In this document: in pieces, positions 35,601 through 46,900 of the stretch
Position numbering within the stretch: position 1 is the first letter of the stretch
How the letters are laid out: each line of letters begins with the position of its first letter
DNA from: Antedon mediterranea
Lineage: Eukaryota; Echinodermata; Crinoidea; Comatulida; Antedonidae
NCBI RefSeq assembly: GCF_964355755.1
Contig: NC_092670.1
Location: forward strand, 17,359,201-17,423,200
Direction: 5' to 3'
DNA: 64,000 nucleotides
The notes under the pieces: model-generated
The model's database searches: none
What the model saw: only the letters and a program-made list of their open reading frames with translations
What the model was told of the DNA's origin: nothing
Translations under genes and position numbers: made by a program

Positions 35601-37793
35601 TATTGGTTGTTGTGGAGAGCCTATTGGTTGTTGTGGAGAGCCTATTGGTTGTTGTGGAGAGCCTATTGGTTGTTGTGGAGAGCCTATTGGTTGTTGTGGA
35701 GAACCTATTGGTTTTTTGTGGAGATCCTATTGGTTTTTTGTGGAGAGCCTATTGGTTGTTGTGGAGAGCCAATTGGTTGTTGTGGAGAGCCTATTGGTTG
35801 TTGTGGAGAGCCTATTGGTTGTTATGGAGAGCCTATTGGTTGTTGTGGAGAGCCTATTGGTTGTTATGGAGAGCCTATTGGTTGTTGTGGAGAGCCTATT
35901 GGTTGTTGCGGAGAGCCTATTGGTTGTTGTGGAGAGCCTATTGGTTGTTATGGAGGGGCTATTATTTGCTGTTGCAGAGAGCTTATTGGTTGTTGCAATG
36001 AGTCCTTGTTATGGTGTATACATTATTATGTTTTTTTTTCTTTAGGTCTCGTGGATTAGGTCAGCTGATCAGAGCACGTAACATAATAACTGTAGGACAC
36101 CTTTCTGCATTAACACCAACAGATGTAAGTTTTATAATTTTTTAAATAATTTCAATAACTATGATTACAACAATTTGTAGAATAATTTTATATGTATTTC
36201 TTGTTTTGATATTTCCTCCTTATTTCAATCTTGAAGGTTTTTAATATTTTACAATTGAAGAATTTTCATTTTTTTTATGTTCTTGATGAAATAAATGACT
36301 ATGAACTGTTCAACTATTGTAATTAGATCAATTTACATAAAGTGGTTCTTTAATAAAACAAAATTGATAGAAAATTACAAGTGATGTTTTAAATTGTTGA
36401 CAACTCATAACTTTAAATGTCAACGTTTTCTGCGAATTCTTATTGTGTTTTGGGACTAGTAAAGTATAATGTTATTAATTTCTCTTCTCAGCTTAAAACA
36501 TTACCAATTCGATCTCCCAAAGTGAAAACCGTAAAAAATGCTCTAGCGACATTTCATCTGCAATTAGTAAGACAACAATTTTTATCACTTTACTTTAAAA
36601 TAATTTTAAATGTGTGGAGATTAATCATTTATTTCTATAAATTGTCTAAATCTGATAAAATGTGTTTCTTAAAGTGTAGGTATTTACTGTAGGAATTTCT
36701 TTATTCAAAATATTAAACTATTAAAATAAATTACCTTTAACACTATATAGCAGTTTATGTGTCAAGCCTCGTAAACACCTCACTTCACTTATTTAAATAA
36801 TGTGTGGGAGTTAATTAAAGAATCAAGATGCGACTCTTTTGGGAATTCCCATTTATATATAACTAAAGAATCAAGATGCTACTCTTTTGGGAATTCCCAT
36901 TTGTATATAAGTGATTTTCCATGTGCTAATTAAACTACAGTAGATGCTTTTCCTTTCTGAATCCTGTAGCATTTAATTATTTTGAACACAGTGAATGTAT
37001 AGATTATCACCTATCAAACTAAATTGCAAATTACAATTACATAATATCATTAAAATATCAATGTAACACACCACATATCAGTTTACAAGAGTTAATGAAT
37101 TTGTGATAATTACCAAACTCATTGGTCTAAAAGCCACAATTTTTTGCAAAAAGTGGTAGCCGAATGGCACACTGAAACACACTCTGAAGTCCTGTTTCAT
37201 GTTCTGCCTTCCACATGGTGGTGGGCTTGCGCATGAATGATGCACTTGGGTATGATTCACATGAGTCATCTTTTGTTATTATTTCTTGTCTGCCTATTAT
37301 ACTAATGATAATTGCTATTTTTTAAAATTATTTTAACATAATTGCACTACAGGTTGCTAAGCAAGAAAGAGATCAGAGTGAGAAGATTCCAACAAATGTT
37401 GAAAACCTACTGAAAAACACTGGAACAGCCATCTCTGAAATGAATCAATTATCGCAAACACTAAAGGAAGCCTCACCAGCTAAGGCTGCAGTCACAGACA
37501 ATGAAAAACCATCTACTTCCAGTAATCATGGCAACCAGAACACTCCAAATTCAACAGACACAAACGCACCCAATAGAGCTTCTTTAAAACGGAAACTAGA
37601 AGATACAGCGCCGAAACAATCTCCAAAGAAATGTAAACTAATTGACAATTTAGAGGAATTAACGAGCGAGTTTGTCAAGGAAGATCTATCGCAACTTTCA
37701 AGTGAACAAATTTTCAGAGCTCATCAACAAGTCAGCTCGTTGATGACGTCAATTGTGCAGGCGCTACAAAACAAATGCCAATCACCAAAGTGA
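20630..37793 (+). CDS. RIF1: RAP1-interacting factor 1 homologue, complete
   Basis: RIF1 directs PP1 to chromatin to time replication origins and acts with 53BP1 in double-strand-break repair. Exons: 20630-20760, 21278-21480, 23734-23837, 24201-24295, 24411-24693, 24981-25119, 25231-25382, 25613-25736, 26035-26202, 26378-26488, 26603-26760, 26926-27009, 27105-27172, 27522-27702, 27819-27923, 28039-28188, 28466-28690, 28807-28961, 29215-29463, 29732-29837, 30107-30340, 30516-30691, 31227-34164, 34554-34724, 34989-35129, 35290-35474, 36046-36124, 36492-36566, 37353-37793. Every junction is GT-AG and in phase: 2476 aa, against 2472 in human. Residues 1 to about 990 are the HEAT-repeat part (TRALWCIAKQSFP, LRWAKLILPSLVHSA, EVNQGDSLEHDFS). 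The segment around 1090-1125 matches the conserved EHQKEV...MYNDLDQSQDT block. PP1 docking is kept: GILK 2098-2101 and RVSF 2116-2119. The C-terminal domain has MWSRGLGQLIRARN and LKTLPIRSPKV (2278-2316). Start: two adjacent ATGs; the first is used. Confidence 0.97.
20761..20860 (+). repeat. 25-bp tandem repeat spanning the RIF1 exon 1 donor, 4 copies
   Basis: Units start at 20761, 20786, 20811 and 20836, and each begins with GTAAGT followed by 'tacctggtgcattatgg' or a near variant. The first GTAAGT is the real donor of exon 1. Use of any later copy would add an in-frame TAA straight after the exon (GAG TAA), so only the first gives full-length protein. Confidence 0.9.
21521..23592. mobile_element. 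2.07-kb inverted-repeat DNA element in RIF1 intron 2
   Basis: Left end 'ccgtatatttcggtgtataa' then 'gtcgcac'; right end 'gtgcgacttatacaccgaaa' then 'tatacga'. These are inverted repeats of about 27 bp with one mismatch at the outermost base. The flanks read TA on both sides (21519-21520 and 23593-23594), as for Tc1/mariner/pogo elements. The subterminal words 'gtgcgtcttatacac' recur inward. There is no transposase frame; the interior is CpG-richer than the host intron and contains a second element. Confidence 0.85.
21687..22912. mobile_element. 1.23-kb element nested in the 2.07-kb element
   Basis: The ends are exact 12-bp inverted repeats, CAGACCTTGATT and AATCAAGGTCTG, flanked by the direct repeat 'ctaacg' (21681-21686 and 22913-22918). 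Near both ends 'gagcgc' or 'gagagc' type words form further short inverted repeats. The CAG start resembles hAT termini, though hAT usually duplicates 8 bp. Frames inside are under 70 aa and not recognised. Confidence 0.8.
26926..27009 (+). other. short RIF1 exon 12
   Basis: This 84-nt exon encodes RLLEAVSALPKKALSSSFFT and a few more residues; human RIF1 has the matching KGLPQKVLGS segment followed by the same NGTPALFL motif seen in exon 13 (GTPALFL). It is listed because longer out-of-frame readings overlap it and could mislead. Confidence 0.85.
27341..27487. mobile_element. MITE family A, copy in RIF1 intron 13
   Basis: Left end 'agctctgtctacattaac', right end 'gacagtatagaaagagct', with the family core between. 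The right end lies only 34 bp upstream of the exon 14 acceptor (exon starts 27522), so the insertion nearly reached the polypyrimidine tract. Confidence 0.8.
30815..31020. mobile_element. dispersed SINE-like repeat in RIF1 intron 22
   Basis: The stretch differs in base composition from the intron around it and contains 'ggggtaaccccctactcgtc', 'ttctttaaagtgcacacgag' and 'tgtacactggacctacggtt'. These words resemble a repeat I associate with many marine invertebrate genomes. That resemblance is from memory and was not searched. A copy count in the genome would settle it. Confidence 0.45.
31227..34164 (+). other. RIF1 exon 23, giant exon for the disordered middle
   Basis: This single 2938-nt exon encodes residues 1134-2113. 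It is rich in S, K, E, D and N, with no predicted fold, many SP/TP and several SQ/TQ sites, and basic patches such as KRSLRKTKS and KGKRGRKRK. It ends with the first PP1-docking motif (GILKRQ). Human RIF1 likewise codes its low-complexity middle in one very large exon. Antisense frames over it are shadows. Confidence 0.9.
35290..35313 (+). other. alternative in-frame 3' splice sites of RIF1 exon 26
   Basis: Two acceptors are possible: after 'ttttattttattag' (exon starts 35290) and after 'aatggcttacag' (exon starts 35314). They differ by 24 nt, so the longer form adds eight residues, GFHVNGLQ. Both keep the frame into VSQDSPLTQGSPG. The upstream site has the better pyrimidine tract. Confidence 0.5.
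35495..36000. repeat. 21-bp minisatellite filling RIF1 intron 26, about 24 copies
   Basis: The unit is 'gagcctattggttgttgtgg' plus one base. Two variant units of 22 bp ('ttttttgtggagatcc') shift the register. The array starts about 20 bp after the exon 26 donor and ends about 45 bp before the exon 27 acceptor. All three forward frames are open across it (repeating GEPIGCC, ESLLVVV and RAYWLLW), which creates three long overlapping spurious frames. Intron retention would end at a TAA just after W2279. Confidence 0.95.
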
Positions 37794-37797
37794 TCTG

Positions 37798-38345
37798 AAA
37801 TAAATGTTCATTAATAAAGTAGTTCCTGTTGGACTCCAAAATTAATCCTTACCAGAACATAGCACATCAACAAAATTGTAAGCTAAAACAAAAAAGACAA
37901 AGACCTAGAAAAAAAATTGAATTTTATAAAGTTAGTGAATTCCATTTTCTTGTAGCCTAAATTTATTTTACTGTTTTTTCTTCTGCATCAGATTCTCAGT
38001 TTTCAATATTTACATTGATTTTGATAAACTTATTTGATTTATAGTATAGTGTTTCTTATTAATAATTTTGCAGGTAAATTATTGTGAATGTGCTATTTTA
38101 TTTTTGTATGTTTTTGTAATATTTCTATAAGTTTCTATGCAACCGTTAAAATGATTATAGTAATGATCAATGTAATTACATTACTTTGTTTTTTACATAT
38201 TTTAAATCGGATCAGGTTTATATAATGTATAATTACAGTACAGACATGATTTGTAAATATTTTGTAAGTCAATGGTTTAAAAAGTATTTTTTAATGTTCC
38301 ATTTTAAGAATTGATTAATAAAATTGGTTACAATAAAAATAATAT
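37798..38345 (+). terminator. RIF1 3' UTR and polyadenylation signals
   Basis: AATAAA occurs at 37798 and 37813, only 5-20 nt past the stop codon, and again at 38317 and 38332 followed by an AT-rich tail. The later pair gives a more typical 3' UTR of about 550 nt. Confidence 0.5.
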
Positions 38346-40140
38346 GGTTATTGTTTATATATTTCATTTAAATATTTAACGTATATTTGAGTGTTTGGTA
38401 GACCATCATTATAGAAGAATTGCATTTAACATGCATTTCCGTGACACATACTTGGCCGTATCAACTATTATGGATGTTTGTGTACTATTTCTTTATAATA
38501 TTGTAGCAACCTGTCTTTATCACCTGTCTTTATAAATAAATAAAATAAAATCTGCAAGCACACTTTATTTCAGAAATGTACCGTGTACATGAAATAGAAC
38601 TTGATGTTTAATTATGATTTTTTTTCTATTTTTCCCTGCTATATGTGCTGTGATCTTTGTATGTTGTTTATGTCTTTAAACCCTTTCACCAAAAAACGTG
38701 ATTTTTGACAAACAAGTTATATTACAACAATAAAAACTGCTACTTAACATATAGTTTAATGGATAATCACCAATATAACAATTTATAAACAAAATTATAG
38801 GACAAATATTTCAAAATCAATTAGTTAACAATTTAACATTATTTTCCATAAATTATTATTGCACTCTTAAACAAAATAGAAAACATACATTGTTAAAATT
38901 CTATTATAATAGTAGATTTTTATTTTATATCTACATGTATAAAAACTTAAATTATCAATTACATGATTGATAAGTACAATATGATATATATTGCTTTTTC
39001 ATATCATATATAAATGATTTATTTCGCCATTTTAAAAACAAAATGGACATAAAAACAAGACAAATGTAAAACAATGAGGCTGGATTACCTAAATGTTATA
39101 ACAAAAATAATAGAGAATTTAACCATTTTTATTTTTTGAATGAGAAATGAATAAAAGAACAAAAATTTGATTTTAAATTTTGGAAAGATAGCAAAGCTAC
39201 AGCATTTACTCCATTGAACATATCCAAACAGATAAAAATAGAAAAACAAAAAAGAAATTAAACATGTATTTGCAGATTAAACTTTATGAAAAAACAAATA
39301 TTAAATAGTTTTAATAAAGGACTACCTACTGTATCTAATCAAGCAAGCAAAGATTATTTAGGAGGGGTATATGATACTATAAATATTAAAATAGCGTATT
39401 TGCACACCTACGCATTTATACTTTTTATTGCACCCATAATTGCTTCAATAGTTTTTATTGATATAATAATAAATTACTTGAATACTAAGCGATGCGACGC
39501 AGACCTTGGGGATGGGTAATTGCCATCATATGCAAGGGGGATTGATAGCCAACGGTTTGCAAAATAATAATAAAATTAATTCTCAATCTTTTTGCTTAAA
39601 GTCAAAATAGATAAGAAATAAGGCCTTATTCTTCAATAAGTTCTTTTTAAAGTTATGCTTTAAGGTTACAGAAACAGAAACATGTACAGATATTTCCTTG
39701 GGTTGAAAATTGACTTATAAGCAAAATCATTGTCATGAATTTTCTAAGATGATTTTTTTGCTAACCGTGTTTTATACGTCTGACACAAGCAATCTCTTTC
39801 AAACAAAATCAAATTTTTTTTCATTAAATTAAACAGTTTTTTTCATAACTTTGCAACACAATTGTGGTGTAGCATGCTATTACATTTTTTAATATTATAC
39901 TTCAACAGTATCACTGATAAAACAAATCTAATAAAAAATATAATATATATTTATGTTTAAATATTGTATAAACCATGTCATGTATGTATTTGGTCAAACT
40001 AGATACCTTAGTTGCATACACTTAAAAAGTAAATCTATCGTTTTCACAGTAGAGAAAAGGTTGAACAACTTGAAGGTTGAACTTGTGCAGTAAATAGAGC
40101 TTTCAATTTGAACACCTATTAAGAAACTAGGAACTTGTTA

Positions 40141-40362
40141 TCAAGGCAATCTAACAACAGGATACTGAGCTCCGGAGATCAAAGGGTTTATCTGTGGCTG
40201 CGTCACGATCAGTTCCACATCCCTTAACAGACACTGCAGCGGGGAATATGTACATATTACAGTACTGTTAGTATTTTGTCGCAGCCAGACATAAGATCAA
40301 AGGACTGTTTACAAGTTCCTATCTTGAAAAGGCAAGCTCTGTGTCCTGTTAGATTGCCTTGG
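40141..40362. mobile_element. MITE family B, copy 1 (222 bp)
   Basis: The left end 'tcaaggcaatctaacaacag' pairs with the right end 'cctgttagattgccttgg'. The interior contains 'gatcaaagggtttatctgtg' and 'gctgcgtcacgatcagttcc'. TTA is found at both flanks (40138-40140 and 40363-40365). A second copy is at 61825. Confidence 0.8.
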
Positions 40363-40758
40363 TTACATCATGTTAATTTATTGTGTGCATGCCATGTGCT
40401 TCCTAGACACAGGATTTGTGGATTGTGTGTGTCAAGACGGAGTCTGATCTGACAACAAAATGTGTGGATTCTAGGTTATAGCAAATCGAAAACTCCCTTT
40501 TACAGTAACTACAGAGTGACCATAGAACACATGCATTGATTATATACAGTACAATTGAATGTAGTAGATCAAGGCTTAAAACAATTTATAAAATATGAGG
40601 AAGTAATTTTCTAATTTTATGACATTCGTTATTGATATATAAAATGCATTAACTTAATTTAGTTTTAATCAATATCAGTTATAAATGTATATTTAATACA
40701 CTAAGTTTTAAATTATCAGTTATAAATTGATATTAGTTAATTAATAATTAATGAGATG

Positions 40759-40764
40759 GGTTTA
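40759..40764 (-). terminator. possible SLC38A11 polyadenylation signal
   Basis: Plus-strand 'tttatt' gives AATAAA on the minus strand about 235 nt beyond the stop codon at 40999. Several other AATAAA-like words lie further out in this AT-rich tract. Confidence 0.3.
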
Positions 40765-40998
40765 TTGCATACTTATACAGTATTGATCAAACTTACCAAA
40801 TTCATTTGGGTTTTATAATTTAAAAGTGCTATGTTATTATTAATTTTAAACGACTTTTAAATATTGAGAATTGGGGCTTTTTATATTAGGATATATTTAA
40901 CTATATTCTATCTTACTAGGAGCTACTTATCACCAATATCCACACACTGTCATACACTGTATTTTAATATATTATATATTGATAATTTATATGTTATC

Positions 40999-43900
40999 TT
41001 ATGAAGGAGAAATTGCTGTAACGACCGTGCTACCAAGTGAAGTTAATTGTTCAGATATTGTAGTAGTCATGTCGCTCGTAGTGTTACAATACGACAAATC
41101 AACGACCGTCTCGCAGCGTCCATCGTTCCGGCTTAGTATTATCATGACAACTCCGGAAATAAACACAAAACATCCGAATACTGCAATTAATAAGGCTGGA
41201 ATCTTCTGTAGAGAACAGAGTGGTCCCGATTCTAGCTTGATGTACGATAAAGTTGGTAAGATAAAAACCAATGGAACTGCACATACAATGCCCTAGTTAC
41301 AAAAAAGAAATGTAATTCAAAGACCTTTGTTTCGTTCATTTCAGTTGAATAACATCAAAAAGAAAGAACAAAAAAAATGATAAATGATGAAGACGTACTT
41401 TAAGATTTAAGGACACAAAGAACATTATTGAATACAAAAAAGAGGATGCAGAGAGATTTTGAGATTGAAAGAGACAGAGTGACATGCATATGAGGAAATC
41501 ACAAACAAAAAGGTATGTTATTTTATATTTCTACCACTTGAACTTAAGTTGACCAATCATAAGCGGAAATTTGGATGATCCATCCCAACGTGATTGGTTA
41601 AATTACTTGATCCTTGTCTACATTATCAAACTTTATGTGACAACAAAATTTGATGTGCCCATATATGCACATGATGATTTCATATCAATTCCATAATTTT
41701 TGCATATATCTACCATATTTGGGCACACTTTTTGTCAAACTAATTTGATAGTGTAGACAGAGCTTTACAATGGGCTTATGCCCTTGTGTGACATTTGAAG
41801 TGGGAACCAAAGTTTATAATTCTGTTTCATATTTTCAGTCAGTAAAGAATGAAGATTGAGTAGTAACACATAAACATGATCTGGAGAGAATGAAGGAAAT
41901 AAAGCATACAAGAAGAAGAATTACTTACATTTAAGGATAGCACTATACCAAGACAGGCTGTACTCATAGAGAAGGCCAGCACAAGGCCAGTGACAACCAA
42001 GGTAAATATAAGATGTCTGGTGTATGGTTGTGGTTCATCAATCCAACCTTGATGAACGCAAAAGTTTTCTAAAACCTAAGAAAAAAATGAATTCATTTTG
42101 CCTTTATTCTCCACCACTCCACTCTAGTAATTTAAAACTCAGTACAAATTCTGGTCATGTTGATATCAATCTCATACTACCAAAACCCACAACCCCACTG
42201 TATGTAGGTTTAAACCTTTCCAGTACAATTCTGGTCATGTTGATACTCCACAATAATTACCTAATTCAAGACAAATTTTAAACAATGATTATGCCTAATT
42301 AACATAAATTTTTGTTTGTTTATTTCTTTACAAAACTGCAAGAGAAATCATGACAAACAGTCACACAGGACCCTCAGCATAAGCATTGAACTAGACTTTG
42401 GAAGCTGACTTGTCATCAAGAGAAATGTGGCCAGAAAGACGTTCAGTGGCATAGGAACTTTTTGTTTGAGGTAGGCTTAACTTTAATTACACATTTTAAT
42501 CCGTGTATTATATCCATGCCAGATAAATAAGATGCATCTAGCCAATCAACAAGCTTGACCTTTAATGACCTTTTATATAGCCGTTATATTCGTCTCGTGT
42601 AGCCTAGAGATTGAAAGTAATTAATTATTAAGAATCGTACAAACCTCCCGGCACACAAAACATTCCAGCGGGAACGTGCACATGATTGTAACGGCAAATA
42701 CTAGTCTAGCTGCATTCGCTAAATCATCGCTGTAACAATAGTTTTCCAAAATGTCACCTACAAAGAAGTAAAAATGATAGATAATAAGAATAATAATAAA
42801 ATAACAAATATGAAGACAATAATTAAATAAATAAAATATGCTCTATGGAAAATAAAATATTCATTAATTTAATAAACATCAAACATATATTTGAACAACA
42901 CTCATTTTACATATTCCAGATAATAATAACTAATGCAGTAATAACACATTGAATTATTAGCTTATTTGTTTAATAAGTAAAAAGAAACGTTTTCTTTTAA
43001 TATATAAAATATTAATTTAAATAAAAGTATGAAAACACACATTTATTCAGAATGAAATTTAAATAAAAAAGTACAATGCATCAGGTCTAGAAGTGCAAAA
43101 GCATGAATATAAATTATTAAAAGTAAAATGCAGGCCTAACAAATTAAATAACTAGCTTATTTCTTTAATAGTGGAGTGAGTGCAGAATCTGTTTGGGCTT
43201 TAGCCTATTCTCACTTCTGGTTATATTTCATTGGTGAACGAATAAATGGTATTATTAATTTTTAAATTCTAATATTCAGATTTTATTATTATTGTAGTTA
43301 TTAAATTGGAAAATTAAATATTAATATATTTAAAAGTATGAATTATGTTTTATTAACATTATTCATAAATCTTCCATTATAAAGTAAACAACTATGCAGT
43401 TCTAACAAATTAAATTGTTAGCTTCTTTTAATATTTAAATTATATTCAGATTACTTAATACTATTAGTCTTTAGATAGAAGCATAAAATACTATGATGAT
43501 GATGATGTTGGCCAGTATGTGCTATAAAACAAAGATTTTGAAACGATTTGCAATATGACTGTCGATAATAAATCATGACACTTCAACGTGCTTTGCCTCA
43601 TCGCAATGCATTTTGATTTTGCAAATTGTGCTTGTCGTCATCAGACCCTCGGGGCACAGCAGGAGAATGGCTGCTATGGTATTTGACGAGATCGTCGTGC
43701 TTAAATACCATGTCTCAAGCTGTATGCTATGTAGATAGTAGATTCCATCTTGGAAAAAGGTTTTCAAAAATTAAATAATTTGCAAATTTATAACTATATA
43801 AATAATTTATCTAATTTAATATTTCTAATAATATATAAATTAATCAATTATTTAAATATTATTTAGATTAGGTACTATACAATCCAGGCCTGAATTAATC

Positions 43901-46900
43901 ACTGTACTTAAACATATTTATGGCTTATATCAGATAATATCACTATATATGGGCATAGCATCAATATATGGGCAAACTATCCCTATATATTGGCACATTA
44001 TCACAAAATAAGGCATATTATCACTATTGGCAGATCATTACTATATATGGGCAGATCATTAGTACTGTATATACAGTATGGGGAGATCATTACTATATAA
44101 TGGGCAGATCATTACTATATATGGGCACATCATCACTATATATGGGCCATTACTATATGAGCATCTATGTATACATCATGATTATTTAGGCAAATCATGA
44201 CTACAGTATATAGGGAAATCATAATAGTATGTCAGTATATTATTAGCTATGAAAGAGAAAACGTGCAAACATGATTATAATGTGATAATATATAGGACGC
44301 AGTTTTCATACATCCATTAAATTCTAGTGTGAAAACGGAACAAACGCATCAACAGTATCAAGCACATCAGTAGTGATTACTTAGATACAATGTATACGAA
44401 AGCCTTGAAAACACAAATACTCTCTGTTTTTTATTGATTGTCCACATTATCATCATAAAATAGGGAATAAAATAGTGGCAGCTTGCAGCGTTATTGATTC
44501 GATTCGGCGTAGAAGTATTAATTCAGATTAAATTATTTTAATGTACAGTAATACTTTTGTTATGCAATTTAATTACCACTCTCGGGAGACTCATGACAAT
44601 TCTAAACTATTAATTTTATACTATATAATGTTATGCTAAAGTACATACATCAACTATTTGTACAATGCTGCTATTAAATGCAAAATGTGTTTCTCATACT
44701 CTTATATCACTTTCAAATTTATGTAGAAAACTCTTTAACGCATACAGCAGGGACGCACACAGAACAATTTTCTTTTGAAACCTCCGTTAGGTTGCTGGGA
44801 GATGTAATAGCGGTGACTAGTGACAACAGAAATAAAATTTGTTGCATGTTCTAAAATGTATTTACAATCAAGTCCCCGAAATGTTAAATAGGGCTCGACT
44901 ATTTGAGATGACCTTTGACTTTGTAGGAACTAGTTAATACATATTATTCCATATTATTTCATTGCGCACATTCAGAGACATGCTTTTTTGATATAGTTTG
45001 GCGGATTCTAGGTAAAACAACGACACAATGTGCGTATGTCGTAGGTCCTAGATCTTGCTTTTCTAAATGCGTTTCAAGTATTGGATAGAATGATTAAGGA
45101 TGTCTTGGTTTAGAAAAAAATATTCTTAACAATACTGTAATGCTATTATTTTGACAAAACCTACCCTGTGTGTTGCCTGTAAAAGTTGCATAGCCAAAAA
45201 TGCCAAATATTGCACAAGGTATAAATGATATGAAGACAGCAACGTGCGTGACCTTTGACCACTTGTCGACGGTAGGATCCTCCAATGATGTGTATAACAG
45301 GAAAGAATTATGATGACAAATAAAGGCTGAAAAATAAATTAATAACGAATAAAAACTTTAATTGATAAATCCTGATTGTGGTATTATAACCCAAATGATA
45401 CACCTAGAAGTGCAAACACTACATGTCTTAAGTAAATACTTATCTCAAACTCCCGATTTTACTTTATGGTCAATGGGGGAGGGGTCTCTTGAATTGGTAC
45501 ATATGACTTTATTCCTATAATCATTATTATCTAGCCATTTATTAACATTTTTAAACACATTTTGTGTCTTTATTTTTATTTATTTGTATTTTGAGTTTAC
45601 CACGACCAAAGGATTTTTTAATCTTGAATACAGTATAGCATGCATTTCTCTTGTATAATTATTAGTCATTCCGTTTTTATATAATATTATTGGGGATGCC
45701 CTTTACAAATAAAAAAAATTCACAACAAGTAAAATGTTATGGTGGTCCCTGTGTCTTAAAACGTCTTGGATGTACACAAGTAATTTGGTGAGCGATATAG
45801 CTCTAAGTCTATCAAGAAAACATTACCGTTCAAAACATAAGTAATTAGAGCAAGAACAGTTAAAAGATGAAGGCAGGCTACAATAAATGTCAATACATTC
45901 ATTGTTTGTGAATACAGTTTAAAAAAAAAATCTTTTGTGCTTCTTTGTGCATTTTTTATTGCAAAATATATTTCATTTAACTGCGCTTTATTAGAATTAT
46001 TATTGTTATTTAAATAAATAAATAAATAAATAAATAAAAATACTAACCAGACATTATAGATAATGTAACAATTTCACATTTTGGTATTTTGGTATTTTTC
46101 ACATTTTTGTGAGTGAGGTTTGTAGGTATTAAAATTTTAAAATGAAAATGTATATAAACAATCGCTATATAATGAATAATATTTAAAAATTACAGAACAT
46201 GTACACCTTCAATTTATAATAAATTAAATGATCAAAATTGTAATATATTAAGATAGTACAATTTCAGATTATATATGTGAGCACAATCCCCCATATTACA
46301 TCAACAACATAAAATGCTAATTACAAGATGTATTTTATATTCAGTACCAAAAAAATATAAATACTATTCACATTTAATATTTTAATCTCTGTCTACACTT
46401 TTAAACTTTAGGTGAAAAAAAAAATGTGATGTGCCCAAATATGGAAATGATGATGTCATATCACTACCATATTTAAGCATATCATTACCATATTTGGGCA
46501 CATCACACCTTTTTTTGTCAAACTAGTTTAATAGTGTAGACAGAGTTTTTTAGATATGTAAATATGTGTGTGTATTCATTTCAATGTTGTGCTTTTTAAA
46601 ATTTGTAACAATTTTAAACATGAGTTGTAAATCATATAGTATGAGACATCAGGTAGCGGCAATGTTTTTTGATAACAACTGGTACTTTTACTAATTCCAG
46701 GATTTGAACCTCAAACCTTGTGATTTGTAAGCAAGCATGTTAACAACCAAGCTAGAATGCCACTATGTCTGGTGCTTCTATATATAAATTTACGTAAGGG
46801 CAAAATTCGGTAAATCGCGCCTTACATTTAGAATTTGTACTCGATGGTATATAAAGTTGGTTCGTACTTTCGGTACTGATTTTAACCACCTGATGTAACC

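Larger units (their letters stand above)
38346..40998. other. RIF1/SLC38A11 convergent spacer
   Basis: Very AT-rich sequence between two converging genes. It contains the 3' end of the transporter transcript and one inverted-repeat element at 40141-40362. A 77-codon plus-strand frame at 39286 with one hydrophobic stretch was not accepted as a gene. Confidence 0.5.

Noticed and set aside
35482-36059. Three long overlapping plus-strand frames (150-190 codons) rich in GEPIGCC, ESLLVVV or RAYWLLW
   Set aside because: They are the three readings of a 21-bp minisatellite inside RIF1 intron 26; flanking splice sites and the conserved exon join remove it.
39286-39519. 77-codon plus-strand frame with a hydrophobic stretch
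   Set aside because: No recognised family, no splice or promoter context, and AT-rich composition favours chance hydrophobic frames.
40979-41296. 105-codon plus-strand frame
   Set aside because: It is antisense to the last coding exon of the SLC38A11-like gene, whose frame is clearly conserved.
43573-43767. 64-codon minus-strand frame between transporter exons 8 and 9
   Set aside because: Exons 8 and 9 join in phase and match SLC38A11 without it; it is not flanked by convincing splice sites.
43930-44225. Spaced repeats considered as a CRISPR-like array
   Set aside because: The host is an animal, units are irregular and there are no unique spacers of constant length; it is a degenerate satellite.
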